A stretch of 38,607 nucleotides of DNA from Gordonia araii NBRC 100433 (GCF_000241265.1 NZ_BAEE01000005.1:1-38607); one strand, 5' to 3'; counted from the first letter of the stretch, positions 25,506-34,864 are shown. The notes: generated by a model not told the origin, from the letters alone. Numbers and translations: made by a program.

Positions 25506-27089
25506 ATGGCAACGAAGACAGCCAGCCGATCGAAGAAGAAGTCGGCCGAGGAGGCCGACCACCGGCCGCCGATCAAGACGGGAGTCGTGATCATCGGATC
25601 GGGCTTCTCGGGGCTCGGAATGGGCATCGCCCTCAAGAAGGACGGGCGCGACGATTTCGTCATCCTGGAAAAGGCCGGCGACGTGGGAGGCACCTGGCGC
25701 GACAACACCTACCCGGGTGCTGCCTGCGACGTGCCGACGCACCTGTACTCCTACTCGTTCGAACCCCGGTCGAATTGGGAGCGGCTGTGGTCCTACCAGC
25801 CGGAGATCTTCAACTACCTCAAAGAGGTCAGCGACAAGTACGGTCTCGGTCCGCATCTGCGGTTCCACCAGGTGGCCGAGCGGGGCTACTGGGACGAGGA
25901 CGAGATGCGCTGGCACCTCTGGACCGCCGACGGGCAGGAGTACGTCGCGCAGTTCGTCGTCTCGGCCATCGGGGCGCTGCACATCCCGAGCATCCCGGAG
26001 ATCGACGGCATCGAGAACTTTGGCGGCCACGCCTTCCACTCCGCGCAGTGGGATCATTCGGTGGACCTCACCGGCAAGAAGGTCGCGGTGATCGGTACCG
26101 GGGCCAGCGCGATCCAGTTCGTTCCGGAGATCGTCGACAAAGTCGACGAGCTCCAGCTCTACCAGCGCACGCCGGCGTGGGTCCTGCCGCGGGAGAACGT
26201 GAACATCCCGGCGGCCGCCCAGCGGGCGTTCGCGCGCATCCCCGGTCTGCGGCGAGTGTTCCGGTCGGGCATGTACTGGGGCGCCGAGGCGGGGGCCTAC
26301 GCACTCAACAACCGACCGGCGCTGCTCAAGACGGTCGAACTCATCGGCAAGGCTCACATCAGGCGCCAGATCGACGACAAGGAACTGCGGGCCAAGCTCA
26401 CGCCCGACTATCGGCCCGGCTGCAAGCGGCTGCTGGGCTCGAACACCTACTACCAGGCGCTGAATCTGGCGAAGTCGGAGGTGATCACCGACTCGATCAC
26501 CGGTGCCACCGCCGACGGCCTGGTCACCGCCGACGGTCGTGAGCGCCCGGCCGACGTCATCATCTACGGCACCGGATTCCATGTGACCGACTCGTTCGAG
26601 TCGCTGTCCATCAAGGGCAAGGGCGGTGCCGACCTGATCGCGCGGTTCCGCGAGGAGGGTCCGATGGCCCACCGCGGCATCACCGTCGCCGACATGCCCA
26701 ACGCGTTCTTCCTGCTCGGCCCCAACACCGGGCTCGGCCACACCTCGATCGTCTTCATGATCGAGTCGCAGATCCACTACGTGCGCGATGCGATCCGCAT
26801 GGTCGACCAGCGGGGCGTCGACGCGATCATGCCCCGGTCGGAAGTCCAGAGCGCCTACAACGAGGACTTGCAGCGGCGGCTGGCCGGATCGGTCTGGAAC
26901 ACCGGCGGTTGCCAGAGCTGGTACCTCGACGAACACGGCAACAACCGCACGCTGTGGCCCGGCTACACCTGGCGGTACTGGCTCAGCACGCGCCGCGTGC
27001 GGCCTCAGGAGTACGAGTTCCTGGCCCGGCCGGGCTCGACTCCGACCCCGGCGTCCGACCCGCGCGGTGTCGCGGCCGTCGGCGCGTGA
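25506..27089 (+). CDS. Flavin monooxygenase, Baeyer-Villiger type
   Basis: The 527-residue enzyme has the FAD motif GSGFSG (31-36), the NAD(P) motif GTGASA (197-202) and between them the Baeyer-Villiger fingerprint FxGxxxHxxxWD (FGGHAFHSAQWD, 172-183). The active-site loop GGTWRDNTYPGAACDVPTH is also typical. Such enzymes insert an oxygen next to a ketone to give an ester or lactone, using NADPH and O2. Ketone supply could come from the SDR that follows, and product cleavage from the neighbouring hydrolases; this chain is inference. The ATG lies after a weak AGAAAG ribosome binding site. The C-terminal 20 residues are Pro/Ala rich and probably disordered. Confidence 0.9.
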   Translation: MATKTASRSKKKSAEEADHRPPIKTGVVIIGSGFSGLGMGIALKKDGRDDFVILEKAGDVGGTWRDNTYPGAACDVPTHLYSYSFEPRSNWERLWSYQPEIFNYLKEVSDKYGLGPHLRFHQVAERGYWDEDEMRWHLWTADGQEYVAQFVVSAIGALHIPSIPEIDGIENFGGHAFHSAQWDHSVDLTGKKVAVIGTGASAIQFVPEIVDKVDELQLYQRTPAWVLPRENVNIPAAAQRAFARIPGLRRVFRSGMYWGAEAGAYALNNRPALLKTVELIGKAHIRRQIDDKELRAKLTPDYRPGCKRLLGSNTYYQALNLAKSEVITDSITGATADGLVTADGRERPADVIIYGTGFHVTDSFESLSIKGKGGADLIARFREEGPMAHRGITVADMPNAFFLLGPNTGLGHTSIVFMIESQIHYVRDAIRMVDQRGVDAIMPRSEVQSAYNEDLQRRLAGSVWNTGGCQSWYLDEHGNNRTLWPGYTWRYWLSTRRVRPQEYEFLARPGSTPTPASDPRGVAAVGA

Positions 27090-27118
27090 CGCGGAAATCC
27101 ACGAGAGGAAAAACGACT

Positions 27119-27967
27119 ATGAAGAACTTCCGGAACAAGGTCGCCGTTATCACCGGCGCCGGCTCGGGGATCGGCCGCAGCCTCGCCCTGCGCCTGGCCG
27201 ACGACGGCTCGGCGCTGGCGCTCTCCGACATCGACACGGCCGCCGTCGCCGAAACGGCGGCGCTGTGCGAGAAGGCCGGGGTGAAGGCCATTCCCTACAC
27301 GCTCGACGTGGCCGACAAGGACGCCGTGTACACCCACGCCGAGGATGTGATCAACGAATTCGGCCGCGCCAACCTGTTGTTCAACAACGCCGGGGTCGCG
27401 CTCGGGGCCGAGGTCAAAGACATGACGTGGGCCGATTTCGAATGGCTGATGAACATCGACTTCTGGGGCGTCGCCTACGGCACCAAGGCTTTCCTGCCGC
27501 ACCTGATCGACTCGGGTGACGCCCACATCGTCAACGTCTCGTCTGTGTTCGGGTTGATGGGGATCCCGACGCAGAGCGCGTACAACGCGGCGAAGTTCGC
27601 CGTTCGCGGATTCACCGAGTCGCTGCGCCAGGAGATGAAGATAGGGAAGTACCCGGTCGGTGTGACTTGCGTGCACCCAGGCGGAATCAAGACGAACATC
27701 GTAGCCAATGCGCGAGGGGTGGACGCGATGGGTCGGGCCGAGTTGGCGCATAAGGGCTTTCAGCTCATCGCGGTGACCAGGCCTTCCTCGGCCGCGAGGG
27801 CGATCCTCCGTGGGGTGCGGGCGAACAGGCCGCGTGTGCTGATCGGGCCCGACGCACGTGTTTTCGACGCCATCCCGCGCCTCGTCGGCCCGCGCTACCA
27901 GGATGTCGGGGCTCCGTTCGCGCGCGTCGGATTCGCCGTCGGGGAGAAGCTCGGGTTTTCGCTGTGA
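27119..27967 (+). CDS. Short-chain dehydrogenase/reductase
   Basis: The 282-residue SDR has the cofactor motif TGAGSGIG (12-19), NNAG (89-92) and the catalytic Ser142, Tyr155 and Lys159. An Asp at the end of the second strand (SDID) points to NAD(H) rather than NADP(H). It probably interconverts an alcohol and a ketone on the locus substrate, for example making the ketone for the Baeyer-Villiger enzyme 29 bp upstream. The ATG at 27119 follows GAGAGGAA; a longer frame from 26909 is just the shadow of the preceding gene. Its stop overlaps the GTG of the reductase gene (GTGA). Confidence 0.9.
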   Translation: MKNFRNKVAVITGAGSGIGRSLALRLADDGSALALSDIDTAAVAETAALCEKAGVKAIPYTLDVADKDAVYTHAEDVINEFGRANLLFNNAGVALGAEVKDMTWADFEWLMNIDFWGVAYGTKAFLPHLIDSGDAHIVNVSSVFGLMGIPTQSAYNAAKFAVRGFTESLRQEMKIGKYPVGVTCVHPGGIKTNIVANARGVDAMGRAELAHKGFQLIAVTRPSSAARAILRGVRANRPRVLIGPDARVFDAIPRLVGPRYQDVGAPFARVGFAVGEKLGFSL

Positions 27968-29034
27968 CAGACACTGAATTCGCCACGGTGGCCGTGAACA
28001 CTCACGTTCAGACCCTGGAGGTGCTGGAAGTGATCGCCGAGACCGCGCAGGCGGTCTCGGTGGTTCTCGACGTTCCTGATCGACTGGTGAACAAGTTCCG
28101 GTACGTGCCTGGGCAGTTCCTCACCGTACGGGTGCCGGGGCCGGACCGAGACGGGACCGGCGTGGCCCGTTGCTACTCGCTGTCCAGCTCACCGCATCTC
28201 GACGATCAGCTGATCATCACCGTCAAACGGGTGGCGGGCGGTTATGCGTCGAATTGGATCTGCGACAACTTGCGGGCTGGCGACCACTTGACCGTGCTGT
28301 CGCCGTCGGGAAAGTTCGTCCCGCGGTCGCTGCATCAAGATTTGCTGCTGGTCGGTGCAGGCAGCGGGGCGACGCCGCTGCTGTCCATTATAAAGTCCAC
28401 TCTCATCGGCGGCAGCGGTGCGATCTTCTTCCTGTACGTCAACAGGACACAGGACGATGTCATTTTCGATTCCGAACTTCATGAGATCATGACTGAGTTC
28501 CCTGACAGGTTTGTCGTGCGTCACCATCTGGATGATCGTGATGGTGTGGTGACCCGGGAGGATCTGGCGGTCAGGCTCAGTCCGTACGCCAAATGTGACG
28601 TCTACCTGTGCGGGCCCGACGGGTTCATGACTGTGGTCCGTGAGGCACTGTCGGCGGCTGGAGTGCCTGAAGACCGCGTTCACACCGAGATCTTTCAGTC
28701 ACTATCGGGGGATCCATTCGCAGATATCGTCATTCCGCCTATCACCGCGGGCAGCGACGACGCGCAAGTCCGGGTCGAAGTGGACGGCAAGAAGCACGAG
28801 CTGACATGGCCACGCGACGTTCCGTTGCTGGATGTCTTGCTCTCGAAAGGGATCGACGCACCGTATTCGTGTCGGGAGGGCGCATGCAGCGCGTGCGCGT
28901 GCACGATCCGTTCGGGCGACGTCCGGATGCTTCGCAATGACACGCTGGTCGACGCCGACCTGGCCGCGGGCCTCACGTTGGCCTGCCAGGCGGTGCCCAT
29001 CTCCGACGAGGTCGAGATCGAGTTCGATCAGTAG
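27964..29034 (+). CDS. KshB-like ferredoxin reductase (FNR plus 2Fe-2S)
   Basis: The 356-residue electron-transfer protein has an N-terminal FAD/NAD-binding ferredoxin-reductase module (RCYS at 69-72, GAGSGATP at 131-138, CGPDGFM at 216-222). A C-terminal plant-type [2Fe-2S] domain carries ligands Cys303, Cys308, Cys311 and Cys341 (C-x4-C-x2-C-x29-C). This is the layout of KshB, the reductase of 3-ketosteroid 9-alpha-hydroxylase, and of PaaE-type reductases. No Rieske oxygenase is in the window, so here it may feed the P450 or a diiron oxygenase. It ends the unit begun at 23492; a new promoter with operator copy D follows. Confidence 0.9.
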   Translation: MTDTEFATVAVNTHVQTLEVLEVIAETAQAVSVVLDVPDRLVNKFRYVPGQFLTVRVPGPDRDGTGVARCYSLSSSPHLDDQLIITVKRVAGGYASNWICDNLRAGDHLTVLSPSGKFVPRSLHQDLLLVGAGSGATPLLSIIKSTLIGGSGAIFFLYVNRTQDDVIFDSELHEIMTEFPDRFVVRHHLDDRDGVVTREDLAVRLSPYAKCDVYLCGPDGFMTVVREALSAAGVPEDRVHTEIFQSLSGDPFADIVIPPITAGSDDAQVRVEVDGKKHELTWPRDVPLLDVLLSKGIDAPYSCREGACSACACTIRSGDVRMLRNDTLVDADLAAGLTLACQAVPISDEVEIEFDQ

Positions 29035-29103
29035 CCGACTGACGTTTCAGTTCTGCTAATCCGCCATCTTGACGAGAATGCGTGTGATAGAACTGCAACC
29101 AGT

Positions 29104-29116
29104 AGTACTAGATACT
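29104..29116. promoter_or_regulatory. Locus operator motif, copy D (mce operon promoter)
   Basis: AGTA-CTAGA-TACT has one further matching pair outside the arms (T at 29103, A at 29117). It sits 45 bp before the first gene of the hydrolase-yrbE-mce operon, linking transporter control to the oxygenase genes. Confidence 0.62.
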
Positions 29117-29160
29117 AGAAGTTCGTTCAGCCTGGGGTCTCCGGGGGATTGAGAGCAGCA

Positions 29161-30060
29161 ATGGGTATTCGACGTCGATACAGCCTGCCGATGGACGACG
29201 GGTGCGAGTTGTTCGTGACCGAGGAAGGACCCGCGGACGCCGTCGCGACGATCGTCGCGCTGCACGGGCTGTCGTTGACCTCGCAGGTCTTCGAGGACGT
29301 CACGGCCCGGCTCGTCGCGGCCGCCAACGTGCGGGTCATCGCCTATGACGCCCGCGGCCACGGCGGCTCGGGCCGTGACGAACCGGACCTCGAGCGGCTG
29401 GCCGACGATCTGGCCCACGTGGTCCGTCGGCTGGTTCCGTCCGGACCGCTGGTTCTCGTCGGGCACTCGCTCGGCGGGATGACGATGCTCGCGCTGGCCC
29501 AACGCCATCCGGAACTGGTCGCCGAACGGGTATCGGGTGCGGTGTTCGTCGCGAGCACACCCGGGGGCGTGGCGGCCGCGGTGCGCCGGCTGCCGGGTGC
29601 TTCGGCGGCGATCAAGCTCATGCAGGCGGTCGTCCGGCGCGCGTCGATTCCCCGTCACCCGCGCGTCGTGCTCCGGCAGTTCGCCCGATTCGCCTTTGGG
29701 TCCGGCCCCAGTGTCGATCACCTCCGCCGTACCCTCGACCAGTCTCGACAGGCGCACATGCCCGCGGTCGCGTCGCTCGTCGGTTCCATCCTCGAACACG
29801 AGCGCTTGGCGCACGTCCCCGCGTATGGAAACGCGCGCGTGACGATCCTGTCCGGAGCCAAGGACAAGTTCTTCCCCCTGGCACACGGTCGCGCGATGGC
29901 CCAGGCCGTTCCGGCGGCGCGTCTGATCGAATACCGGACCGGCGGCCACATGCTGCCGTTCGAGCAGGCCGCCGACGTCGCGCTGCAGATCCTCGGCGTC
30001 GTCGCCGAAGCCGCGCCGGCCAACGTGATCGACGCCCAACTCGTGGAGGAACTGGGCTGA
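29161..30060 (+). CDS. Alpha/beta hydrolase 2, first gene of the mce operon
   Basis: The 299-residue cytoplasmic hydrolase has the elbow GHSLGGM (Ser103), an acid in GAKDKFFP and the His in GGHMLP. It is a paralogue of the hydrolase at 24496. Being placed directly before yrbE-A (25-bp gap), it may process the imported lipid, for example by ester cleavage; this is inferred from position only. I chose the ATG at 29161; a TTG at 29149 would add four residues with no better ribosome binding site. Confidence 0.86.
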   Translation: MGIRRRYSLPMDDGCELFVTEEGPADAVATIVALHGLSLTSQVFEDVTARLVAAANVRVIAYDARGHGGSGRDEPDLERLADDLAHVVRRLVPSGPLVLVGHSLGGMTMLALAQRHPELVAERVSGAVFVASTPGGVAAAVRRLPGASAAIKLMQAVVRRASIPRHPRVVLRQFARFAFGSGPSVDHLRRTLDQSRQAHMPAVASLVGSILEHERLAHVPAYGNARVTILSGAKDKFFPLAHGRAMAQAVPAARLIEYRTGGHMLPFEQAADVALQILGVVAEAAPANVIDAQLVEELG

Positions 30061-30085
30061 TGGCTCATCGACGGAGGGTGTCGGC

Positions 30086-30946
30086 GTGACGGTGACCTCG
30101 ACAGACTCGTCGACGCGCCCGCGCCGCGTGACCGACCTGCCGCAGCGCCTGATCAGGTGGGCGGTGGATTCGGCCATGATGTCGGTCGCCACGACCGGAC
30201 GGGCGCTGAAACTCTTCGTGCTCGCCACGGTGTACGCGGTGACCGACATGTTCTCGGGCCGGTTCAAATGGCACGAGGCCGCGTCGCAGGCGTGGTTCAT
30301 CATCCGCGTGACCGCGTTGCCGGCGATCCTGGTGTCCGTGCCGTTCGGCGTCATCGTCACCGTGCAGGTCAGCAGTCTGAGCCAGCAGGTGGGCGCCACT
30401 TCGATGGCCGGCGCTGCAGGCGGACTCGGCGTGATCCGCCAGGGTTCGCCCATGGTCTCCGCGCTGCTCCTCGGGGGCGCGGCCGGTTCGGCGATCGCCG
30501 CCGACCTGGGCGCCCGTACGATCCGTGAAGAATTCGACGCGATGCGCACGATGGGCATCGACCCGGCGCGGCGCATCGTCGCACCGAGGATGATCGCCAT
30601 GCTGCTGCTGGCGCCGATGCTGTGCGTGCTGATCATCTTCATGGGCATCGGCGTCGGCTACGTGATCACCATCGTCTTCCAGGACGGCGTCCCGGGCAGC
30701 TATATGAGTTCCTTCGCCGCGTTCGCGACCATGGGCGACCTCGTCGTCGCCCTGGCCAAGTCGGTGGTCTTCGGCGTGGTCATCGTGATCGTCGCCTGTC
30801 AGCGCGGCCTGGAGGCAACGAGCGGACCACGCGGCGTCGCCCAGGCCGTGAACGCCGCCGTGGTCATCGGCGTCATCGCCGCCTTCATCCTGAACGTCAT
30901 CATCACCCAGTTGGTCTCGATGTTCCTACCGGCCCGGATCGGGTGA
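30086..30946 (+). CDS. yrbEA: YrbE/MlaE-type ABC permease, first subunit
   Basis: The 286-residue permease has the hydrophobic helices and the cytoplasmic coupling signature EEFDAMRTMGIDP (148-160) of the MlaE family. With its partner it forms the inner-membrane channel of a Mce lipid importer, driven in mycobacteria by the ATPase MceG encoded elsewhere. The GTG start follows GGAGG (30073-30077). It lies 7 bp before the second permease. Confidence 0.95.
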   Translation: MTVTSTDSSTRPRRVTDLPQRLIRWAVDSAMMSVATTGRALKLFVLATVYAVTDMFSGRFKWHEAASQAWFIIRVTALPAILVSVPFGVIVTVQVSSLSQQVGATSMAGAAGGLGVIRQGSPMVSALLLGGAAGSAIAADLGARTIREEFDAMRTMGIDPARRIVAPRMIAMLLLAPMLCVLIIFMGIGVGYVITIVFQDGVPGSYMSSFAAFATMGDLVVALAKSVVFGVVIVIVACQRGLEATSGPRGVAQAVNAAVVIGVIAAFILNVIITQLVSMFLPARIG

Positions 30947-30953
30947 GGCGCAC

Positions 30954-31823
30954 ATGGTGAGCATCTCGGAGACCACCGCCGCGCAGTCGGCACCGGGCCG
31001 CGCGGTCCGGCGGGTATGGCGGTCCAGCATGTTCCCGCTGGACGAACTCGGCCGTCAGACGGGCTTCTACTGGGCCATCGTGAAGTCGATTCCGCGCACG
31101 CTCACGCACTACCGGCGCCAGATGATGACCGTGCTGACCGACATCACCTTCGGCAGCGGCAAGCTGGTCATCGGCGGCGGAACCATCTCGGTGCTGGTGC
31201 TCATGGGCTTGGCCGTCGGCGCCTCGATCGCCATCGAGGGTTTCAGCGCGCTCAACATGGTCGGCATGGGCCCGCTGACGGGGTTCGTCTCGGCCTACGC
31301 CAACACCCGGGAGATGGCCCCGATGATCGCCGCGGTCGGCTTCGCGATTCAGGCGGGATGCCGGATCACCGCCGAGGTGGGCGCCATGCGGATCAACGAG
31401 GAGATCGACGCGCTCGAGGCGATGGGCGTCGAGCCGATTCCGTTCGTCGTGACGACCCGCGTGCTCGCCGCGCTGATCAGCACGCTCCCGCTCTACCTGC
31501 TGACGCTGATTCTCAGCTACGTGTCCTGTTCGGTCGTCGTGAACGTGATCCACGGCCAGTCGTCGGGAACCTACAACCACTATTTCGAGGCGTTCATCCG
31601 CCCCGAGGACGTCCTGTACTCGGTCATCAAGGTTGCCGTGTTCGTCGCGCTGATCACGCTCGTCCACAGCTACCAGGGGTTCTACGCCTCCGGCGGACCC
31701 GAGGGCGTCGGGCGGGCCTCCGGCCAGGCGATTCGGGCGAGCCTCATCGTCGTGGTGATCGCGGACATGATTCTCACCCTGACGTTCTGGGGGCTCGACG
31801 TCGGCGTTCGGATTTCGGGGTGA
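30954..31823 (+). CDS. yrbEB: YrbE/MlaE-type ABC permease, second subunit
   Basis: The 289-residue permease has the second-subunit version of the coupling signature, EEIDALEAMGVEP (149-161), and an N-terminal cytoplasmic stretch before the first helix. It pairs with the upstream subunit. A GAGG ribosome binding site lies within the preceding stop region, and 4 bp separate it from mceA. Confidence 0.95.
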   Translation: MVSISETTAAQSAPGRAVRRVWRSSMFPLDELGRQTGFYWAIVKSIPRTLTHYRRQMMTVLTDITFGSGKLVIGGGTISVLVLMGLAVGASIAIEGFSALNMVGMGPLTGFVSAYANTREMAPMIAAVGFAIQAGCRITAEVGAMRINEEIDALEAMGVEPIPFVVTTRVLAALISTLPLYLLTLILSYVSCSVVVNVIHGQSSGTYNHYFEAFIRPEDVLYSVIKVAVFVALITLVHSYQGFYASGGPEGVGRASGQAIRASLIVVVIADMILTLTFWGLDVGVRISG

Positions 31824-31827
31824 TCGC

Positions 31828-32868
31828 GTGACGAGTCCGTTGTTGCAGAGCCCGCACCGGTCGCCGAGCGTCGCCGCGGTCCGCTTGCGCGGATTGATCA
31901 CGCTGGTGGTGATCGTCTGCGGCGTGGTGGTGCTGGCCGCGTATGCGCGCGGCGAGTTCTCCGCGCGCTGGCGGATCACCGTCGATGCCGCGACCATCGG
32001 CGAAGGCCTGGTCACCGGCGCCGACGTCAAGCTCAACGGGTACGCGATCGGGCGAGTGCGCGCGATCGACACTGTCGGCTACGGACGCCAGCGCATAGCG
32101 CTCGACCTCGAGCCCGATCAGGCCGCCCACCTCACGAATCAGGTGAAAGCACGGTTCACCTCGTCGAACATGTTCGGCGCGACCGGCATCGAATTGATTC
32201 CGGTGCCCGGCGGCACTCCCCTGCGGGACGGCGACCTGCTGGTCATCGGAGCGGACTCGTCGCAGATCACCGTCAGCGGTCTGTTCTCGCGCGCCGGCAA
32301 GGTGGCGAGGGAACTCAGCTCGCCGGAAGTCCTGGACCTGATCAACCTCATGGTCGACAACTCTCGTGGCCTCGGCCGCTCCATGGTCGCCTTCTTACAG
32401 ATCGCGGCCATGCTGCGCGACGAGCAACGGGGGAGTCTGAGCAAGTACCTGGAGGTGGGCGCCGAGATGGGCAGTGCGGTGCAGCGGCTCACCCCGTTGA
32501 TCGTGGCCGGCGTCGTCGACCTCGTCGAACAGACCGAGTACTTCGGTCCGAAGGAGAACCGGGAGCGGACGAACCGCGCGATCGGGGGACTCAACAAGCG
32601 GCTCCTCTATCCGGCGGGCGACCTGGTGGCCAAGCACGAGAAGAACTTCTCGACGATCATCACGACGGCGCTCGACCTGGTCATTCCGATCAGCGTCGCG
32701 ATCGGCAGCCTGGCGCCGACCTACAACGGGATCCCGGAGATCATCGCGAACATCCGATCGGCGTTCCCGGAAGTCGCCGGGAAGCCCCAGTTGCAACTGC
32801 GCATCGTCGCCACCAATTTCCCGCAGGTGGTCAGTGCGCTGCCGCAAGCCCGACGAGGTGGACGATGA
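31828..32868 (+). CDS. mceA: Mce family protein A
   Basis: The 346-residue subunit has an N-terminal membrane anchor (about residues 24-42) and an MCE/MlaD domain (VTGADVKLNGYAIGRVRAID). A helical region follows. Mce A-F proteins assemble into a hexameric tube carrying lipid from the outer envelope to YrbE. It is shorter than many mycobacterial MceA proteins (around 400 or more residues), with no long C-terminal tail. GTG start; its stop overlaps mceB (ATGA). Confidence 0.93.
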   Translation: MTSPLLQSPHRSPSVAAVRLRGLITLVVIVCGVVVLAAYARGEFSARWRITVDAATIGEGLVTGADVKLNGYAIGRVRAIDTVGYGRQRIALDLEPDQAAHLTNQVKARFTSSNMFGATGIELIPVPGGTPLRDGDLLVIGADSSQITVSGLFSRAGKVARELSSPEVLDLINLMVDNSRGLGRSMVAFLQIAAMLRDEQRGSLSKYLEVGAEMGSAVQRLTPLIVAGVVDLVEQTEYFGPKENRERTNRAIGGLNKRLLYPAGDLVAKHEKNFSTIITTALDLVIPISVAIGSLAPTYNGIPEIIANIRSAFPEVAGKPQLQLRIVATNFPQVVSALPQARRGGR

Positions 32869-33872
32869 AGACGAAACTGGGACTCGCGTCGAAGCTGGGC
32901 GCGTTCGCCGCACTCGTGGTCGTGTGCGCGGTGCTGATCGTGAACAGCATCCTGACGCCGGTCGAGGGGGATAAGCACGACTTCACGGCGGTGATCACCG
33001 ACGTCTCCGGTCTCTATCCGGGCAGTGACGTCCGCATGTCGGGAGTGCAGATCGGCAAGGTCGTCGACATCGAGCTAGACGGCACCGTCGCCAAGGTCAA
33101 GTTCGACGTGACGACCGACCGGACGATCTACGACAACACGAAGGTGGCGGTGCGTTACCAGAACCTGGTCGGGCAGCGATACCTGGAGCTCCTCCGCGCC
33201 GAGAAGGACGGCGCCCCGCTGCCGCCGGATTCGACGATCCCGGTGCAACTCACCGTCCCGAGCTTCGACGTCTCCCGGCTGTTCAACGGCCTCCAGCCGC
33301 TTTTCACCACGCTGGACCCCGCCGCCTTCAACACGCTCGGCCAGAATCTGCTGCGCGTCATCCAGGGCGACGGCTCCGGCATCGGTCCGGCACTGCGCGA
33401 CGTACGTGCGCTCGCCGATCTCGCCACCGACCGGCAGAAGGTGGTGAGCATATTGATCGCCAACCTGGCGATCGTGTCCCAGGAGATCGGCGGCAAGTCG
33501 GCCCAGGTCGGCAAGTTCGTCCAGCAGCTCAACACGATCGTCGGCAACCTCGCCAACCGGGCCGACGGCATCATCGCCAGCTCGCTGACCGCCAACGAGA
33601 CCTTGACCCGCGGCGCCGACCTCCTCGATCAGCTACAGGAGGCCTACGACGACAGCTACGATCCGCTCCACCAATTCCTGCACCGGATCTTTCCGCCGAC
33701 CGCGCTGATCGCGCAGGCCCTCGAACTGCTGCCCTCGCTGATCTCCGGGTTCAACAACTCGCTTCGCACGGCCACCGCGCCCGCGGAGTTCCACTGCAAC
33801 AGGGGACGGGCCGACATCCCCGGAATCGGCCGGCTCGTTCTGGGCAATCAACGTCTGGTGGTGTGCCGATGA
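32865..33872 (+). CDS. mceB: Mce family protein B
   Basis: The 335-residue subunit has an N-terminal hydrophobic anchor (LGAFAALVVVCAVLIVNSIL) and the MCE domain LYPGSDVRMSGVQIGKVVDI. A long helical region and a C-terminal pair of cysteines (FHCNRG, VVCR) follow. The C-terminal Cys pair is usual in MceB/C/D-type proteins. It overlaps both neighbours by 4 bases. Confidence 0.93.
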   Translation: MKTKLGLASKLGAFAALVVVCAVLIVNSILTPVEGDKHDFTAVITDVSGLYPGSDVRMSGVQIGKVVDIELDGTVAKVKFDVTTDRTIYDNTKVAVRYQNLVGQRYLELLRAEKDGAPLPPDSTIPVQLTVPSFDVSRLFNGLQPLFTTLDPAAFNTLGQNLLRVIQGDGSGIGPALRDVRALADLATDRQKVVSILIANLAIVSQEIGGKSAQVGKFVQQLNTIVGNLANRADGIIASSLTANETLTRGADLLDQLQEAYDDSYDPLHQFLHRIFPPTALIAQALELLPSLISGFNNSLRTATAPAEFHCNRGRADIPGIGRLVLGNQRLVVCR

Positions 33873-34864
33873 GGAAACTGCTGTCCGACCTGGGGATCAT
33901 CGGCAACTCGGATGTCCGCTGGGGACTGGTGGGCATGGCGGCGGCCGCCGTCGGCCTGGTCGTCGCCGGCCTGATCTTCATCATCCCGTTCGGTGAGAGC
34001 ACCTACACCGCCTACATGAAGAACTCCGGTCAGTTGCGGCCGGGCGACGAAGTCCGGATCGCCGGTGTGAATGTCGGAAAGGTGCGCACGGTGTCACTCG
34101 ACGGGGCCCGTGTGAAAGCCCGGTTCACCGTCGACTCCGGGGAGAGCCTGGGCGACGCGACCTCGATCGAGGTCAAACTGCTGACCCCGGTCGGGGGACA
34201 CTATCTCGCGGTCAAGCCGGCCGGCGACCGGCCGCTGGGAGACACGCCGATCCCCGAGCATCGGGCCAGCGACTCGGTCGAGCTGACCCAGGTGATGGAG
34301 TCGGCGGCGCCGGCTTTCGGGGCCTTCGACGGTTCCACCCTGCGCCAGACCATTCTCGAAGTGAACCGGGCGATCGACGGCCAGCCCCTGGCCGTCCGCA
34401 ATCTGCTGACCGACGCGACCGATCTGATGACGGGGCTGGCGCTGCAGTCGGATCAGCTCGACACCGGCAGGCGGGTCGCCGACGAGTACATCGCTGCGAT
34501 CGCCAACGACAAGGCGCTGCTGGCCGAGTTCGTCAGGCACCTCGGGGTGGTCGCGGTGAAACTCGGCAAGCAGCGGGAGAACATCGTGACCACCTTCCAG
34601 AGTCTGCGGCGACTGGCCGAGTTCGTCCACCGCCCGATCATGGCCTTCGGCGACCACATCGAACCGTCGATCTCCAACGTCGAAGAGGCGTTCCGCACGC
34701 TGACGGCCGACCTCTCGAAGATCGACAAGGCGATCGCCGGTCTCACCGAGGCGATCCAGACGCTGAGCCGGATGCTCGGATTCAAGGGCATCCTGTTCGA
34801 CCAGTCGCGAATCGTCGTACGCAACAGCGGGCTGTGCGTACCGGGCCCGGGGCAACGATGCTGA
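33869..34864 (+). CDS. mceC: Mce family protein C
   Basis: The 331-residue subunit has an anchor around WGLVGMAAAAVGLVVAGLIF and the MCE domain LRPGDEVRIAGVNVGKVRTV. Helices and a C-terminal LCVPGPGQRC follow. I take the ATG at 33869, which overlaps the mceB stop (ATGA), over a GTG two codons earlier. Confidence 0.92.
   Translation: MRKLLSDLGIIGNSDVRWGLVGMAAAAVGLVVAGLIFIIPFGESTYTAYMKNSGQLRPGDEVRIAGVNVGKVRTVSLDGARVKARFTVDSGESLGDATSIEVKLLTPVGGHYLAVKPAGDRPLGDTPIPEHRASDSVELTQVMESAAPAFGAFDGSTLRQTILEVNRAIDGQPLAVRNLLTDATDLMTGLALQSDQLDTGRRVADEYIAAIANDKALLAEFVRHLGVVAVKLGKQRENIVTTFQSLRRLAEFVHRPIMAFGDHIEPSISNVEEAFRTLTADLSKIDKAIAGLTEAIQTLSRMLGFKGILFDQSRIVVRNSGLCVPGPGQRC

Noticed and set aside
25260..26936. 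558-codon antisense frame over the Baeyer-Villiger monooxygenase
   Set aside because: Composition is that of a complement shadow; the sense gene has all family motifs.
29035..29160. KstR (sterol regulon) box before the mce operon
   Set aside because: I looked for a TnnAACnnGTTnnA-like palindrome and saw none; the dyad present is RGTA-N5-TACY. With no sterol-ring genes nearby, an mce4 identity is not supported.
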